A stretch of 64,000 nucleotides of DNA from Anthracocystis setariae (taxonomy: Eukaryota > Basidiomycota > Ustilaginomycetes > Ustilaginales > Ustilaginaceae): assembly GCA_928724745.1 (NCBI GenBank), contig CAKMXJ010000042.1, positions 1-64,000 of the forward strand. The letters are read 5' to 3'. The notes under the pieces are model-generated. The model made no database searches and was not told where the DNA came from. It saw only the letters and a program-made list of their open reading frames with translations. The position numbers were made by a program, and so were the translations under genes. Of this stretch, positions 38,401 to 47,273 are shown in pieces. How positions within the stretch are numbered: position 1 is the first letter of the stretch; each line of letters begins with the position of its first letter.

Positions 38401-39938
38401 GCGTTGATGGAGTTGATGATGCTGTTGAGCGATGCATTCTGTGCCGTATCTGCAGCTGCAGCTTTCTGCCCAGCAGTAGATCCAGAGCGCGGAAGGGTGT
38501 TCTGAGCAGCAGTCGATGTGTGCGGTCGACGTGGCAGTGGGGAGGATGGAACGGCGGGTCGACCAATGATCGGACGCGGCAAGGCTGCAGTAGTACGCGC
38601 AAAGGGAGTTGCGTTCGACGTCGATGCGCTCGAGTTGAGCAGCGAATAGATATCCTTGAGACTCCATTCGGATGCGGAAGCTGGACGGGCAGCGTCGATG
38701 GACTGACGAGCTCTGAGCCTGTCGATCTGCGTGTGAATGTGATTGGGATAGATGCGGGCGTGTCCGTAGAGGGGTGAAGAGCCAGCCGGAGCTGCAATGA
38801 GGTCGAGAAGTTGCTTTTCGAGGTGCTTGACTAGATGGATCAGCTCGGATTTTTGGAGCAGCGACAGGTACTCGTCTCGAGTGGACGCGGGAAGCTCGGT
38901 GCCCGAAACAGCGGGAGTCACGTCGATGGGCGCCGCGCCGGCCTGTTTGGATAAAGCGCTGCCGGGTTTGGGTATATTGGTGACAGTGATGCCGGTCGAA
39001 GAGTTGGCTGTCGTGCCTGTCGCCGGTACGGCTGAAAGCGGATGTGGCAAGGTTGAGGCGGTGATATCGGGTCTGTTGCCGCCAGCGGAAGCGGAGGCAG
39101 GTCTGGAGGTCGAAGGAGCCGTGGACGGTGCGAGGGTACTGGAGGTCGATGCAGGTGACGAGGCGGCAGTACCGGTGGCGCGAAATTTCTTGTTAGAGAG
39201 ATCGACCGAGCCAGATGGCAGCCAGGGGCGCTTGTGAGACAGAGACGGGGCGGAAGCGGAAGGAAGTGGCTTGGCGGGCGATGCATACTTTTGACGCGTC
39301 TCTTGAGTGGGATAGGCCGTGGCAAACGATTCAGAGGCTCCACTCTGCGCTAACCTTGGAGCTTTGTATGGCGTTGGCAGGGAGACAGGCTTCGACGCGC
39401 TCGAACCAGCCGTAGAGGTCGAAGTGGCAACATTTCTGGTGGTCGCGTTGCTCAATGGAGTCGGCGGCAACAATCGATTTGACGGAGCCAGGGCGGCGTT
39501 AGCATACGCTGGCGTTTTTGACGAAGCGGAGGGAGACGACGACGCCGGTTCATTGGCACGGGAAAGGGCTGTTTCGGTTGCGGCATTGGCTGAGGCTGTT
39601 GCAGCTGGTGGAGACGAGGCAGCAAGAGGCGACGGCGATGGCTGGTGCGAAAGACGCGTCGAGTCGATCGCGACGGTGGTGGATGCGTTGGTGGCAGCGA
39701 GTTTGGGTGACGCTGGTGGTGAGGCAAGATCGATGGGCTTGGCGAGTGTGCCTAGCGTGGATGAGGCATTGTCCACTGCGGATGAGGATATCACCTTGGC
39801 GGGTGACGAAGAGGAGGATGCCTCATGGCGACGCGTCGATGCCTCGGACGACGACTGACGTGTAGGGGTGGATGGATGTGGATGGGGAGCTGATGGTGCT
39901 GGTGCTGGTGATGGAGACGGCGCAGTGGCCGCTGTCAT
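35442..39938 (-). CDS. Large disordered protein with linker-histone-like (H15) winged helix
   Basis: 1498 aa, no introns needed. Almost the whole protein is Ala/Ser/Pro/Thr-rich low complexity. One ordered island at about 805-871 (LPSYEDMIVEGLRVMGEAPP, then ...HQALQKAFKRGRLLKTGSMYRINPNW) matches the linker-histone H1/H5 winged-helix pattern: PSYxxMI start, repeated helices, and a G-x-L-x-x-x-G-x-Y-R-I wing. The C-terminal 300 residues are strongly acidic and end in long Asp/Glu runs. A DNA- or nucleosome-binding nuclear protein is inferred from the winged helix plus acidic tail. The rest gives no family clue. The reverse strand stays open in places because of the GC-rich repeats; those frames are ignored. 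Confidence 0.75.
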   Translation of the reverse strand: MTAATAPSPSPAPAPSAPHPHPSTPTRQSSSEASTRRHEASSSSSPAKVISSSAVDNASSTLGTLAKPIDLASPPASPKLAATNASTTVAIDSTRLSHQPSPSPLAASSPPAATASANAATETALSRANEPASSSPSASSKTPAYANAALAPSNRLLPPTPLSNATTRNVATSTSTAGSSASKPVSLPTPYKAPRLAQSGASESFATAYPTQETRQKYASPAKPLPSASAPSLSHKRPWLPSGSVDLSNKKFRATGTAASSPASTSSTLAPSTAPSTSRPASASAGGNRPDITASTLPHPLSAVPATGTTANSSTGITVTNIPKPGSALSKQAGAAPIDVTPAVSGTELPASTRDEYLSLLQKSELIHLVKHLEKQLLDLIAAPAGSSPLYGHARIYPNHIHTQIDRLRARQSIDAARPASASEWSLKDIYSLLNSSASTSNATPFARTTAALPRPIIGRPAVPSSPLPRRPHTSTAAQNTLPRSGSTAGQKAAAADTAQNASLNSIINSINAMVRQQAQPARGPNGAPLPPAQKPAPAAVARAASAPSGKARPVSGTAPTISPATLRSIVGDGPMPSNAALAAAIAAHFGGKLPGDATAAARTTPPTPAAEASATSSQAVAANRAPAPAPSKEISDKIAAILGSSSSSKPTMLGPQGLPLAPAATASNASGPLPIGNVAAMLSSFVGQGSHSDTADSPASRTSTPAMDGQASALSSLLQQFEEAKKSLPTASAGTARTSSGSGALALQDPVAILTGASANPVFTPTYSAAASAATSPLLGGTRDMSWSPDPEPVIVQGPLGTSTLPSYEDMIVEGLRVMGEAPPRTLFNWMQDTYPLMKKFRPSAHQALQKAFKRGRLLKTGSMYRINPNWSEPGDSRKPTRRPQVGRDHPMVTPGLNGEVLAVSPLKDSQAYRNVGDAGLRALNKGARLGPRPYGQPGAAPLANPASSIFQNGSAASIILEYQKRTGKKLDADSVKQLYPLIRSGPSDGPAEEMLAHLLTQTGYHDEAATARAAAAAQTAAAAMSASMPSYGQSIPSVPQPGAGTSFPSAMRTGGAARSRAPITSVAKGPTSLPLPTTSEPTMMQQLASMLNDLSSPINPVLANSLLGQLSSNAAAAAAARAANMPGMSTAPQLPAAPARTTMPAAPTAASSASSQLASALSSLARQPQQDLDSAVSETLAAALQQIGAAPSAAAGSASEDAKAPPSAQKTAATKSGEVGQERAAVEEAPAAGETGDAEEGINLAEYEDAIRALTSAFGNSGETADNDDSDESDVEADERAIAAAEAEPDSVIEEPAAGSTSHDEGGGEAKVGEAAQEQQPRNEADEGEEDEDDDEEAEQMDLSAVLRQLTASLQAHQESEANAQEEESQDHQETLSTQPEQQTGFGTTEARDASNKMDVDPPSGGEPRDTVAEMGEVGEVQQVEAVSETQEANPPGAEEGGDAASLQAQLEALVASLAANAGHTNDDEDDEEEDDDDDDDDVEEEEEEDGGEDGS

Positions 39939-40776
39939 GGCGGGATAGAGCTGTCAGCTCGAGCCTCGGAACAGATCCGAAGGCGCTTTCGTCCCGTGAC
40001 AAGTTTACAGCTTTAGGTGTGATGGTGATTATAGTTTTGATGACCAAATTTCTGATTTGGTGGTGGTGTGACCTTGGCCAGAAACTGTAACGCGTCGGCA
40101 CCGCATTGAGCGACGCAGCGGTGGGGCACACTCCAAACCTACCAGCGTCTGGCCGCAATCCCTCGGTCCATCCGCTCTGATAAACAAATTCACGCATCCT
40201 AAAGTGTGGGGTTCTATCACTCTAACACATTGGTTTCGTGTCGACTTTGATCCGGAAAACGCCGTTAGTTTTCAAGGGCTGCGGAAAGCAGCGCGTGAAT
40301 CCGGTCGAGGCCGGTTGAAGCTGTCTCCGAAACACTACGACGGCTGTCACTGCACTGTAGCTCTCTTGTCAGAAATCGGAAGCGACGGTGTCGAGTCCTG
40401 TATGTACCCCCTCCGCATATGACGGTGTCAAGGCGTCTCGAGCAGCAGAATGGCGAGAAATGCGGATCTCTCCATGGATCGACCTTGGTGCAGTACTGTA
40501 GTCCAATTGCGTTTGGTTCGCTCGCTGTTTGAAATCGCGCAATTTCCGTGTGAGAGTGAGAGTGAGAGTGAGAGTGTGGAGTGCGCAGCCAGAGCCGACT
40601 TGCAACTCGTGCATCTGCGCACAGGCACGTCTTCCAAGAGCTTTTGAGCCACAACGCACAGTACATCCTTCCTACTGACCCTTCTTTCCTTACCTCTCAT
40701 CTTGACATCTATCTTCCATCATCCCATTCCATCTCTCATATACACACGCACACACACGCAAAACAAATCCTTCAAA
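39939..40776. other. Divergent intergenic region of H15-like gene and MDH
   Basis: 838 bp holding both promoters. Contains TACTGTA (40494) and a (GTGAGA)n tract (40549-40577). C/T-rich leader and CA repeats precede the MDH start codon. Confidence 0.6.
40549..40577. repeat. (GTGAGA)n microsatellite
   Basis: About four to five tandem hexanucleotides, 200-230 nt before the MDH start codon. Confidence 0.75.
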
Positions 40777-42646
40777 ATGGTCAAGGCTACAGTTATCGGC
40801 GCCGCTGGTGGTATCGGCCAGCCTCTCTCGCTGCTGCTTAAGCAGTCTTCCCTCGTCACTGACCTCGCCCTCTACGATGTGTAAGTACTCTATTTGGCGA
40901 TCAGCAACGCTGCGCTTTCCGTTTCTCCGCATCCCGGACCATCCCATCAAGCCGATACATCTTTGAACGCAAGCTGACCATTGTGTGAAGATGTCTTTGT
41001 CTTTCTTTACCCTCTACCCCATTTCCGACTTGATGTACAATGTCTTGACTCTAAATCTCTCGTCGACAGCGTCAACGCCCCCGGTGTCGCTGCCGATCTT
41101 TCGCACATCAACACCCCTTCTGTTGTCACTGGCTACCTTCCCGCTGACGGTGGTCTCGGAAAGGCTCTCAAGAACGCCGACATTGTCGTCATCCCCGCCG
41201 GTGTCCCCCGCAAGCCTGGCATGACTCGTGACGACCTTTTCAACGTAAGTTTCACTCAGGTTCGGCCCCTGTGCTTTCCTTGATCGCACCAACCCATGTG
41301 CAGCCCAAGCAATCCCTGTCGTAGCTGCAGCGACAGCCCCGAGAGTATCTGTTGGATGCATGCACGTTTCTGGCGCTCGAAGCACCGATTTGCATCCAAC
41401 TCGCATCGCAACCCAACACACCTCCATCGATACACTCGCAAAGTGCTTTTACCAGCAATTGTGCTCCACTGAAATCCTCTGGATTTTGGGGGCGGGTTGA
41501 ATTTGTTGTTGGTCCATGCGCAACACGCGCTTGCCTTTGCCTCACGCTGGCTGCCGCAAAAAGTCGGAAATCTGGTTTGCTCGTTTCCCCTAGTCGACTG
41601 ACTGGGACCCGCTTGGGCGGGGCTCGACCGCAGCTTCCTAGTCCATCCACCAAGCTGCTCAAGCGTCAACATGCTTGATGGCTAGCACGAGCTCGGTCCG
41701 ATGCATCTGATTCCGCTAGCAAGATGCGGGCGATGCTGTTCTGCTCGGGTCTTGTTGAATTGATTAACTGACAAAATTTCCTTTCTCACCTTGATCTTTT
41801 GGGCCCCTCCGCATGAATATTCCAAACCCGATCGACAACACCACGATGCGATTGGATCCTCTTTGCTGAATCCTGCTGCATGCCCAACAAATACCAAAAT
41901 CGCTTCCAAATTGGAACTCTCGAAAACAGATCAACGCCGGCATCGTTCGCGACATTGCTGTTGGCATCGCCGAGCACTCGCCCAAGGCGTTCGTCCTGGT
42001 GATCTCCAACCCTGTCAACTCCACCGTGCCTATCGTCGCCGAGGTGCTCAAGAAGAAGGGTGTTTACGACCCCAAGCGTCTCTTTGGTGTCACCACTCTC
42101 GATGTTGTTCGTGCTTCCACTTTCATCGCCGAGGCGGCTGGCAAGCCCACCGAGTCTCTCAGCTACCGCATCCCCGTGGTTGGTGGCCACTCGGGTGTCA
42201 CCATTGTCCCCTTGATCTCTCAGTCTCAGCCTCCTATCCAGGTGGCACAGGACAAGATCGAGCAGTTGACCAACAGGATTCAGTTTGGTGGTGACGAGGT
42301 TGTTAAGGCCAAGGATGGTGCTGGTTCCGCCACTCTGTCCATGGCTTACGCCGGTGCGAGGTTTGCTATTGCCGTTCTGGAGGCTGCTGCTGGTAAGGCT
42401 TTGGCTCACCCAGAGATGGCTTACGTCGACTTGACCTCGGATGCCACCGGTGCCAAAGAGGTCACTGCAGTCATCGGTAACGACACTCCCTTCTTCTCGG
42501 TCCCACTTCAGCTTGGTCCCAGCGGTGTCGAGAAGATCCTTCCCCTTGGCAAGTTGAACGACTACGAATCCGAGTTGATCAAGAAGGCCGTCGTCGACCT
42601 CAACGGTAACATCAACAAGGGTGTCCAGTTCACCGCCAACCTCTAA
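40777..42646 (+). CDS. NAD-dependent malate dehydrogenase, three exons
   Basis: 331 aa from exons 40777-40880, 41070-41244 and 41930-42646 (introns of 189 and 685 nt, both GTAAGT..ACAG). The N-terminus [22 protein letters not shown] is the NAD-binding loop directly after the start, with no mitochondrial presequence. [17 protein letters not shown] holds the substrate-binding Arg pair. [27 protein letters not shown] and [17 protein letters not shown] (catalytic His) follow. It interconverts malate and oxaloacetate. Lack of a presequence suggests the cytosolic or peroxisomal isoform. The C-terminus is ...FTANL, not a canonical SKL signal. The second intron is far longer than the others seen here. 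Confidence 0.95.
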
Positions 42647-43056
42647 ACTGTCTCCTGAAAGCCAGCCAGCTAGCCAACAGGATGATAATGCTTTGTAGCA
42701 ATGTCTTTTGTCTCGCATACGAATCGTGTGTAATCCAATCAAGACCTTGCCCCCCACAGGACTGAAACTTGTGGCAATCAACCCCATCATCCCATCCACA
42801 GTCGATCCATCGATAGTGTATGCAAACCAATGAAATTCCCACTACTTGAAATTCTTTTACAAATCGGATACAAAACCCAATAAGATAGCCATCAGAACCA
42901 TACACAGAGACACAGAGACACAGAGACAGAGAGCGAAAGAGATGAGACAAGAGAGGTGTGAAGCGGGATCCTTAAACGAGCTATACTATGCGAGAATGCG
43001 ACAAGCGACAGAGACAAAAAGGTACCAAACAACCATGAAAACGATCACATCAAAAT
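42647..43056. other. Convergent 3' region of MDH and bZIP genes
   Basis: 410 bp between converging genes. Contains an (ACACAGAG)-type microsatellite at 42902-42931. No gene seen. Confidence 0.6.
42902..42931. repeat. CACAGAGA microsatellite
   Basis: Tandem ACACAGAG units degrading into GAGA, between convergent genes. Confidence 0.7.
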
Positions 43057-45300
43057 CTAGAACGCAAGCCCACCCGAAGCCGAAGCCGCCGCAGCTTCTC
43101 TAGATGTCTTGCGATCAAGCAGACCGAGCATCTTGGTAACGGCGTTTTCGTCCACCTCGAGTTCCTTGCCACTGTGCGAGCTGGCCGACGATGGTGAACG
43201 GCTTGACAGCTGAGCTGCGCCGCTGGGACCATAGATGCTTGGTGTCAGACCGGTTGGCGTGGCAGGGTACAGTGCCGGCGCAACCTTGCTCGAATTGTTC
43301 TTGCGCTTGTTGAATGGAGGTTGGAACAGAGGCTGTTGCTGTCGCTGAGTCGAACTGATGGAATCGACCAACTCCTCAAGCTCACTGGCGTTGGTGGAGA
43401 GGAAGGCAGGATGCTGAGCCAGACGCGAGTACACATTGATGGGCGACAGCGACGTGTCATCCTCTACCTTGATAGCAGCGGCATTGTTGAGCGAAGAAGA
43501 ACAAGAAGAGGACGACGACGAGCTAGCATCAGAGAAGCTAGGCCCGGCCTGCGAAGCTGCATACTGCTGATGGTGCGTGGGTGGCTGGAATCCAAGCTGG
43601 GCATAAGGGCTAGCGCTTCGCTTGGCCATCTTGGCCTCGAGCAAGCGAAGGAACATCTGAGCGTGCTCAGCCTGACTCAGCTCTTGAGTTTCGCCAGCCT
43701 TGCCGTTGTTGGGCTTCTTGTCGTCGGCACTCGGGCTCTTGCCGTTGCTCTTGTGTAGGCTGTTGGCGTTGTCGCCATCCGTCTGCTGACTGCCAAACGT
43801 GAAGCCGCCTCCAGGTGTGAGACCGCCGTTGAGGAAAGCGGACAGGTCGAAGGGCGAAGGGGCGTTGTTGTTGGCGGCGGTGGCCTGGGCGACAACCTGG
43901 GCCTTTTCGTCGAGAATGCTGTCATCCCCTTCGAGGGCATTGCCCGCCACTTGAGACCACCAGCTTTGATCACCAGGCGCTTTGTTCTCGCTGAGGTTGA
44001 AAGCAAACGGAATGGGGTTGGGGTTGAGAAGGGCGCCATTCTGTTGTGTGGGCATCGGCATAGGGAAGATGTTGTTGCCGGCTGTCGAAGGCGCTATACC
44101 CAAAGCGCTGGCAAGGCCGAGTCCGAAGTCGCGTACATTCGCTCCGAGCATGGCTGAGCCAGTGAGAGCTGAGTGGTGGTTGAGGCCATCGGACGACTTG
44201 TTCTGCGACTTTGTGTCTGTGTTGCCAAGGTTGAGCGAGAGGATAGGGTTGACGGACGAGCGCTCGTCTCGCGATGTAGTGTTGACAGCAGTGGCTGGCG
44301 TGGCTTCAACATCGGGCTCATCCTTGTCATGGCCAGATTGAGCGAGCTGAGCGAACCAATCATTGTCGAAAGTGCTGGTGGTATCCTCGAGAGGACGAGC
44401 TGTTGTGGTAGACTTGATGGTGGCAGGCACAGCGATGGCGGCGGTCCTCGCCTCGGCAGAGGTAGGCGAACGCTTGTGCGCGTTGCCAGTGCCATCGCTG
44501 AGCAAAGTTGGGTTGACACCGCCGACAGTGATGGGCAGCAGCTCGGTCAGGCCAGGCATATGGGCGAGGGATGAGATAGGAGCCGGGGCGGAAGGTGCTG
44601 AGGCCGAACTTTTGTTGGGCTTGGATGGTTTGTCGGTAGCAACAGAAGCAGAGTTTTGGTTGTTTGCAATGTTGGTGCGAGAGGGTGCGGGAGCATTGAA
44701 CTGGTGGGATGCGGCTGTGTTGATGGGAGCCGAGCTACGTGCCCATGCATCCATACCCATGTCAAGTGGAGCATACGTCTGGGGGATGTCATGAGGCGGA
44801 CGGCTGTGTGGATGATGCAACTGTTGGGATGAGTGTGGCTTTGAAGCGTTGAGCGACTCGAGGACGCCGGGGATCATGTGTGCAAAGCCTAGACGAGCGA
44901 CGAGCGACTTGAGTGCTTCGTTCTCATCCTTGAGCCTGCGGGCAAGGCGTTGAAGCTCAGCGTTGGCCTCTAGACCCATCTGGTCGAAGCGACGACATCG
45001 CTCTTCAAGCTCTCTGACACGAGCCTCGCGACGCTTGCGGAACTCACGCTGCGCCTTACGGTTCTGAAGCGTACGCTTGGTGACAAGGGGGGCATCGGGT
45101 TGGCCGGGAACGGGGACAAGCTGCTGGCTAGAGGAGATTTTGCCGGTAGAGGAGGTGGAAGATTTCTTGTTGGGGCTGCTGGAAGGCGAGTCGGAGTCCG
45201 AGTCGGACTCATCATCTGACAGGGATTGCTTGCGCTTGGCGGCAGGTTCGCGAGCTGGGTGTGCCTTGTTCGCGGCCTGAGTCGAGGCGTTGGTGGCCAT
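43057..45300 (-). CDS. bZIP transcription factor (Yap/AP-1-like)
   Basis: 747 aa from the ATG at 45300 (MATNASTQAANKAHP...). The frame is open 43 codons further, but that part looks like leader. An acidic/Ser-rich, Lys-flanked segment precedes the bZIP at about 73-137: basic region KRTLQNRKAQREFRKRREARVRELE, then heptad Leu/Met positions through LKDENEALKSLVARLG. N-x-x-A-Q-R-x-F-R is the Yap/Pap1 signature of fungal AP-1-like factors. The remaining 600 residues are Asn/Ser/Gln/Pro-rich activation-domain-like sequence without visible clustered cysteine-rich domains of Yap1. It would act in the nucleus on TTACTAA- or TGACGTCA-type sites. The specific stress or nutrient role cannot be told from sequence. 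Confidence 0.85.
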   Translation of the reverse strand: MATNASTQAANKAHPAREPAAKRKQSLSDDESDSDSDSPSSSPNKKSSTSSTGKISSSQQLVPVPGQPDAPLVTKRTLQNRKAQREFRKRREARVRELEERCRRFDQMGLEANAELQRLARRLKDENEALKSLVARLGFAHMIPGVLESLNASKPHSSQQLHHPHSRPPHDIPQTYAPLDMGMDAWARSSAPINTAASHQFNAPAPSRTNIANNQNSASVATDKPSKPNKSSASAPSAPAPISSLAHMPGLTELLPITVGGVNPTLLSDGTGNAHKRSPTSAEARTAAIAVPATIKSTTTARPLEDTTSTFDNDWFAQLAQSGHDKDEPDVEATPATAVNTTSRDERSSVNPILSLNLGNTDTKSQNKSSDGLNHHSALTGSAMLGANVRDFGLGLASALGIAPSTAGNNIFPMPMPTQQNGALLNPNPIPFAFNLSENKAPGDQSWWSQVAGNALEGDDSILDEKAQVVAQATAANNNAPSPFDLSAFLNGGLTPGGGFTFGSQQTDGDNANSLHKSNGKSPSADDKKPNNGKAGETQELSQAEHAQMFLRLLEAKMAKRSASPYAQLGFQPPTHHQQYAASQAGPSFSDASSSSSSSCSSSLNNAAAIKVEDDTSLSPINVYSRLAQHPAFLSTNASELEELVDSISSTQRQQQPLFQPPFNKRKNNSSKVAPALYPATPTGLTPSIYGPSGAAQLSSRSPSSASSHSGKELEVDENAVTKMLGLLDRKTSREAAAASASGGLAF

Positions 45301-45693
45301 CTTCTGTTGAGGGAAAGAGGGCAGTGATGCTGATGGTATTGCTGTATAACTTGTAGTCTGGTAAAGAGGTGAGCAAGCTAGCGAGCTCTTGTTGGTCTTT
45401 CGATGTAGCTGATGTCTAGCTAGGTGCACTCGCTCGATAACATCAAACTAAGAAAGATTGTCGAGAGGAGACAGAGTGTGAAGGTGCGGAGAGACGATGG
45501 TGGAGAAGGTCTGGAAGTCGGGAGGATAGTTGCGAGAACTCGATGAGGAGCCGTGTTCAGTAGAGAGCGAGAGCGGCAGAATTGAGGCGGTAGGTGTTGG
45601 CGTCGGTGCAGGTGTGACAGTGTCAGTAAGGCGTGATTTCGGGAGGAAGACGGCGAAATGGGGGGTCGAGTGTTGTGATGCCAACTGCGAGAG

Positions 45694-45753
45694 CTGTGCC
45701 GTGCCGTGCCGTGCCGTACTGTGCTGTGCTGTGCTGTGTTGTGCTGTGTTGTG
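45694..45753. repeat. (GTGCC/GTGCT)n pentanucleotide microsatellite
   Basis: About eleven tandem pentanucleotides drifting from GTGCC through GTACT to GTGCT/GTGTT, about 400-450 bp upstream of the bZIP start. Confidence 0.85.
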
Positions 45754-46231
45754 ATGAGGTGAGTGGAAAGGCACAGAGTCTGGTAGGAGGATGGAGGAAG
45801 TCAAGTCAAGTCAAGGATGAGAAGAGATGGGGGAAGTGGCAGAGGTTGGGCTCAAGACACGATCAAGAATTGAATGCTCGGCGGCGCAGTTGAGCAGCAA
45901 GCAAAAGTACACACCCGAGCCAACATCGGTACAGCATCTTTACAAAAAACCGGAGAGAGAGAGGGCATTTGGACACAGACTTTGCTTTCTTCGCAAGGAC
46001 GTAGTGAGCCGTGGTGTGGATGCGCCTTTGTCTGACTGTTCACGCTTGTTTCACCGCTTGCTCTTCAGTTTCGTCACCACCCGCGGCAGCTGGAGTATAT
46101 TGAGCAAGATGACTTGTTCCGCTTCAAACAGTCAAACGGTTAATCATCGTTTCGGTGCGAGAGTTGAATATTGAGTGTACAGTTACAGTGGAGTGCGTCC
46201 AGTGAACAGGACGGTATTTGGGTGTGGTGCG

Positions 46232-46266
46232 GTCTCGTCTCGTCTCGTCTCGTCTCGTCTCGTCTC
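46232..46266. repeat. (GTCTC)n pentanucleotide microsatellite
   Basis: Seven perfect tandem copies. Confidence 0.9.
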
Positions 46267-46629
46267 GGGGATTGGAACGACGAGAGTGGAGGTCATTGAG
46301 AAACGGCAGAAAATCAGCTGTTGAACCAGGTCGGTGGCTACATTGCATTCGGTACCAGAAGACTGTGATGCACCATCACTCTAAATTTGTAGTGAACATC
46401 ATTGCAAGCTGTAATGTCGCGTATGGATTTGTATTGCGTCTTCCAGGATCGTGAATACAAACTCCAGATCGAGGCTCGCAGTCGGAGGCTGTCAAAATTT
46501 CCGGGCGTCGATTCACGGTCTGCAAAGGCAATCTGGCAGTGTGGCGTTGCACATGCATTTCACTTTGAGTCGTCAAAGCGGAGTTGCTTCCATTCGTTTG
46601 ATTTTTCACCTTCGATCCTTCGGAACGTG

Positions 46630-46803
46630 ATGCGTTCATCAATCCGCCCAACTTTGACTCGCCTCGGTGCGGCTCAACAGCCGGCCACCACGTCAATCTC
46701 GATGGCTGCATTTTGGTCAAGCCATCGACGTGCCCGTCCGGCCTCCATCTTCCTCAACCTTACCCATGACCTTGCGATGCCTGCCAACACACGCCATGTT
46801 TGA
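46630..46803 (+). CDS. Possible small protein with mitochondrial-like N-terminus
   Basis: 57-aa ORF beginning MRSSIRPTLTRLGAAQQP: Arg/Ser/Thr-rich and lacking acidic residues at the start, as in mitochondrial presequences. Codon choice is gene-like. No family is recognised, and no intron extends it convincingly. It may be chance in a 2-kb gene-free region. Confidence 0.2.
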   Translation: MRSSIRPTLTRLGAAQQPATTSISMAAFWSSHRRARPASIFLNLTHDLAMPANTRHV

Positions 46804-47273
46804 AATGTTGTTACCTTTGGAATGACAAGGTGCGTGCGTCGACCTAGCTCAGTCTCAGAGTGTCAAGCGAGCGGCTCACACTGCGGCTCCAAACGAGGCT
46901 TTGCCGTCAATCAGAAAAAAATATAAAAAAATATAAAAAAAAAATAAAACGTCACCGCTCCGAGATAGGCTTCCCGATCCGTGCCGTTTACCAAAATTAA
47001 AATCTTGCCTGCTTGTGGGGCTAACGTCTGGCTATCTCTGCTGCAGGCAGCGAGCTGACCAAGTTTACCCGTATCGAGACGGTGAGGGCCACTACTAACT
47101 GACAGTACGACCACCTCATACAAACGTTGGTGCATACCCGATAACGTACCAACTTTCGCATGTACATGCGTACGACCTTACATATCATCTTGCACCTGGA
47201 CCACTTCGTTCCACAGACCGTACCCAAAAGAGTCACCTGTTGTCTGTACTGCAAGGATCGAAGCAGTCTCTGT

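Larger units (their letters stand above)
45301..47273. other. 2-kb intergenic region upstream of bZIP gene
   Basis: Promoter and leader of the bZIP gene plus the 3' side of the next minus-strand gene. Contains the (GTGCC/GTGCT)n tract (45694-45753), (GTCTC)n tract (46232-46266), an A-rich AAAATATAAAAA stretch (46914-46949) and one small ORF candidate at 46630-46803. No other gene recognised. Confidence 0.55.
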
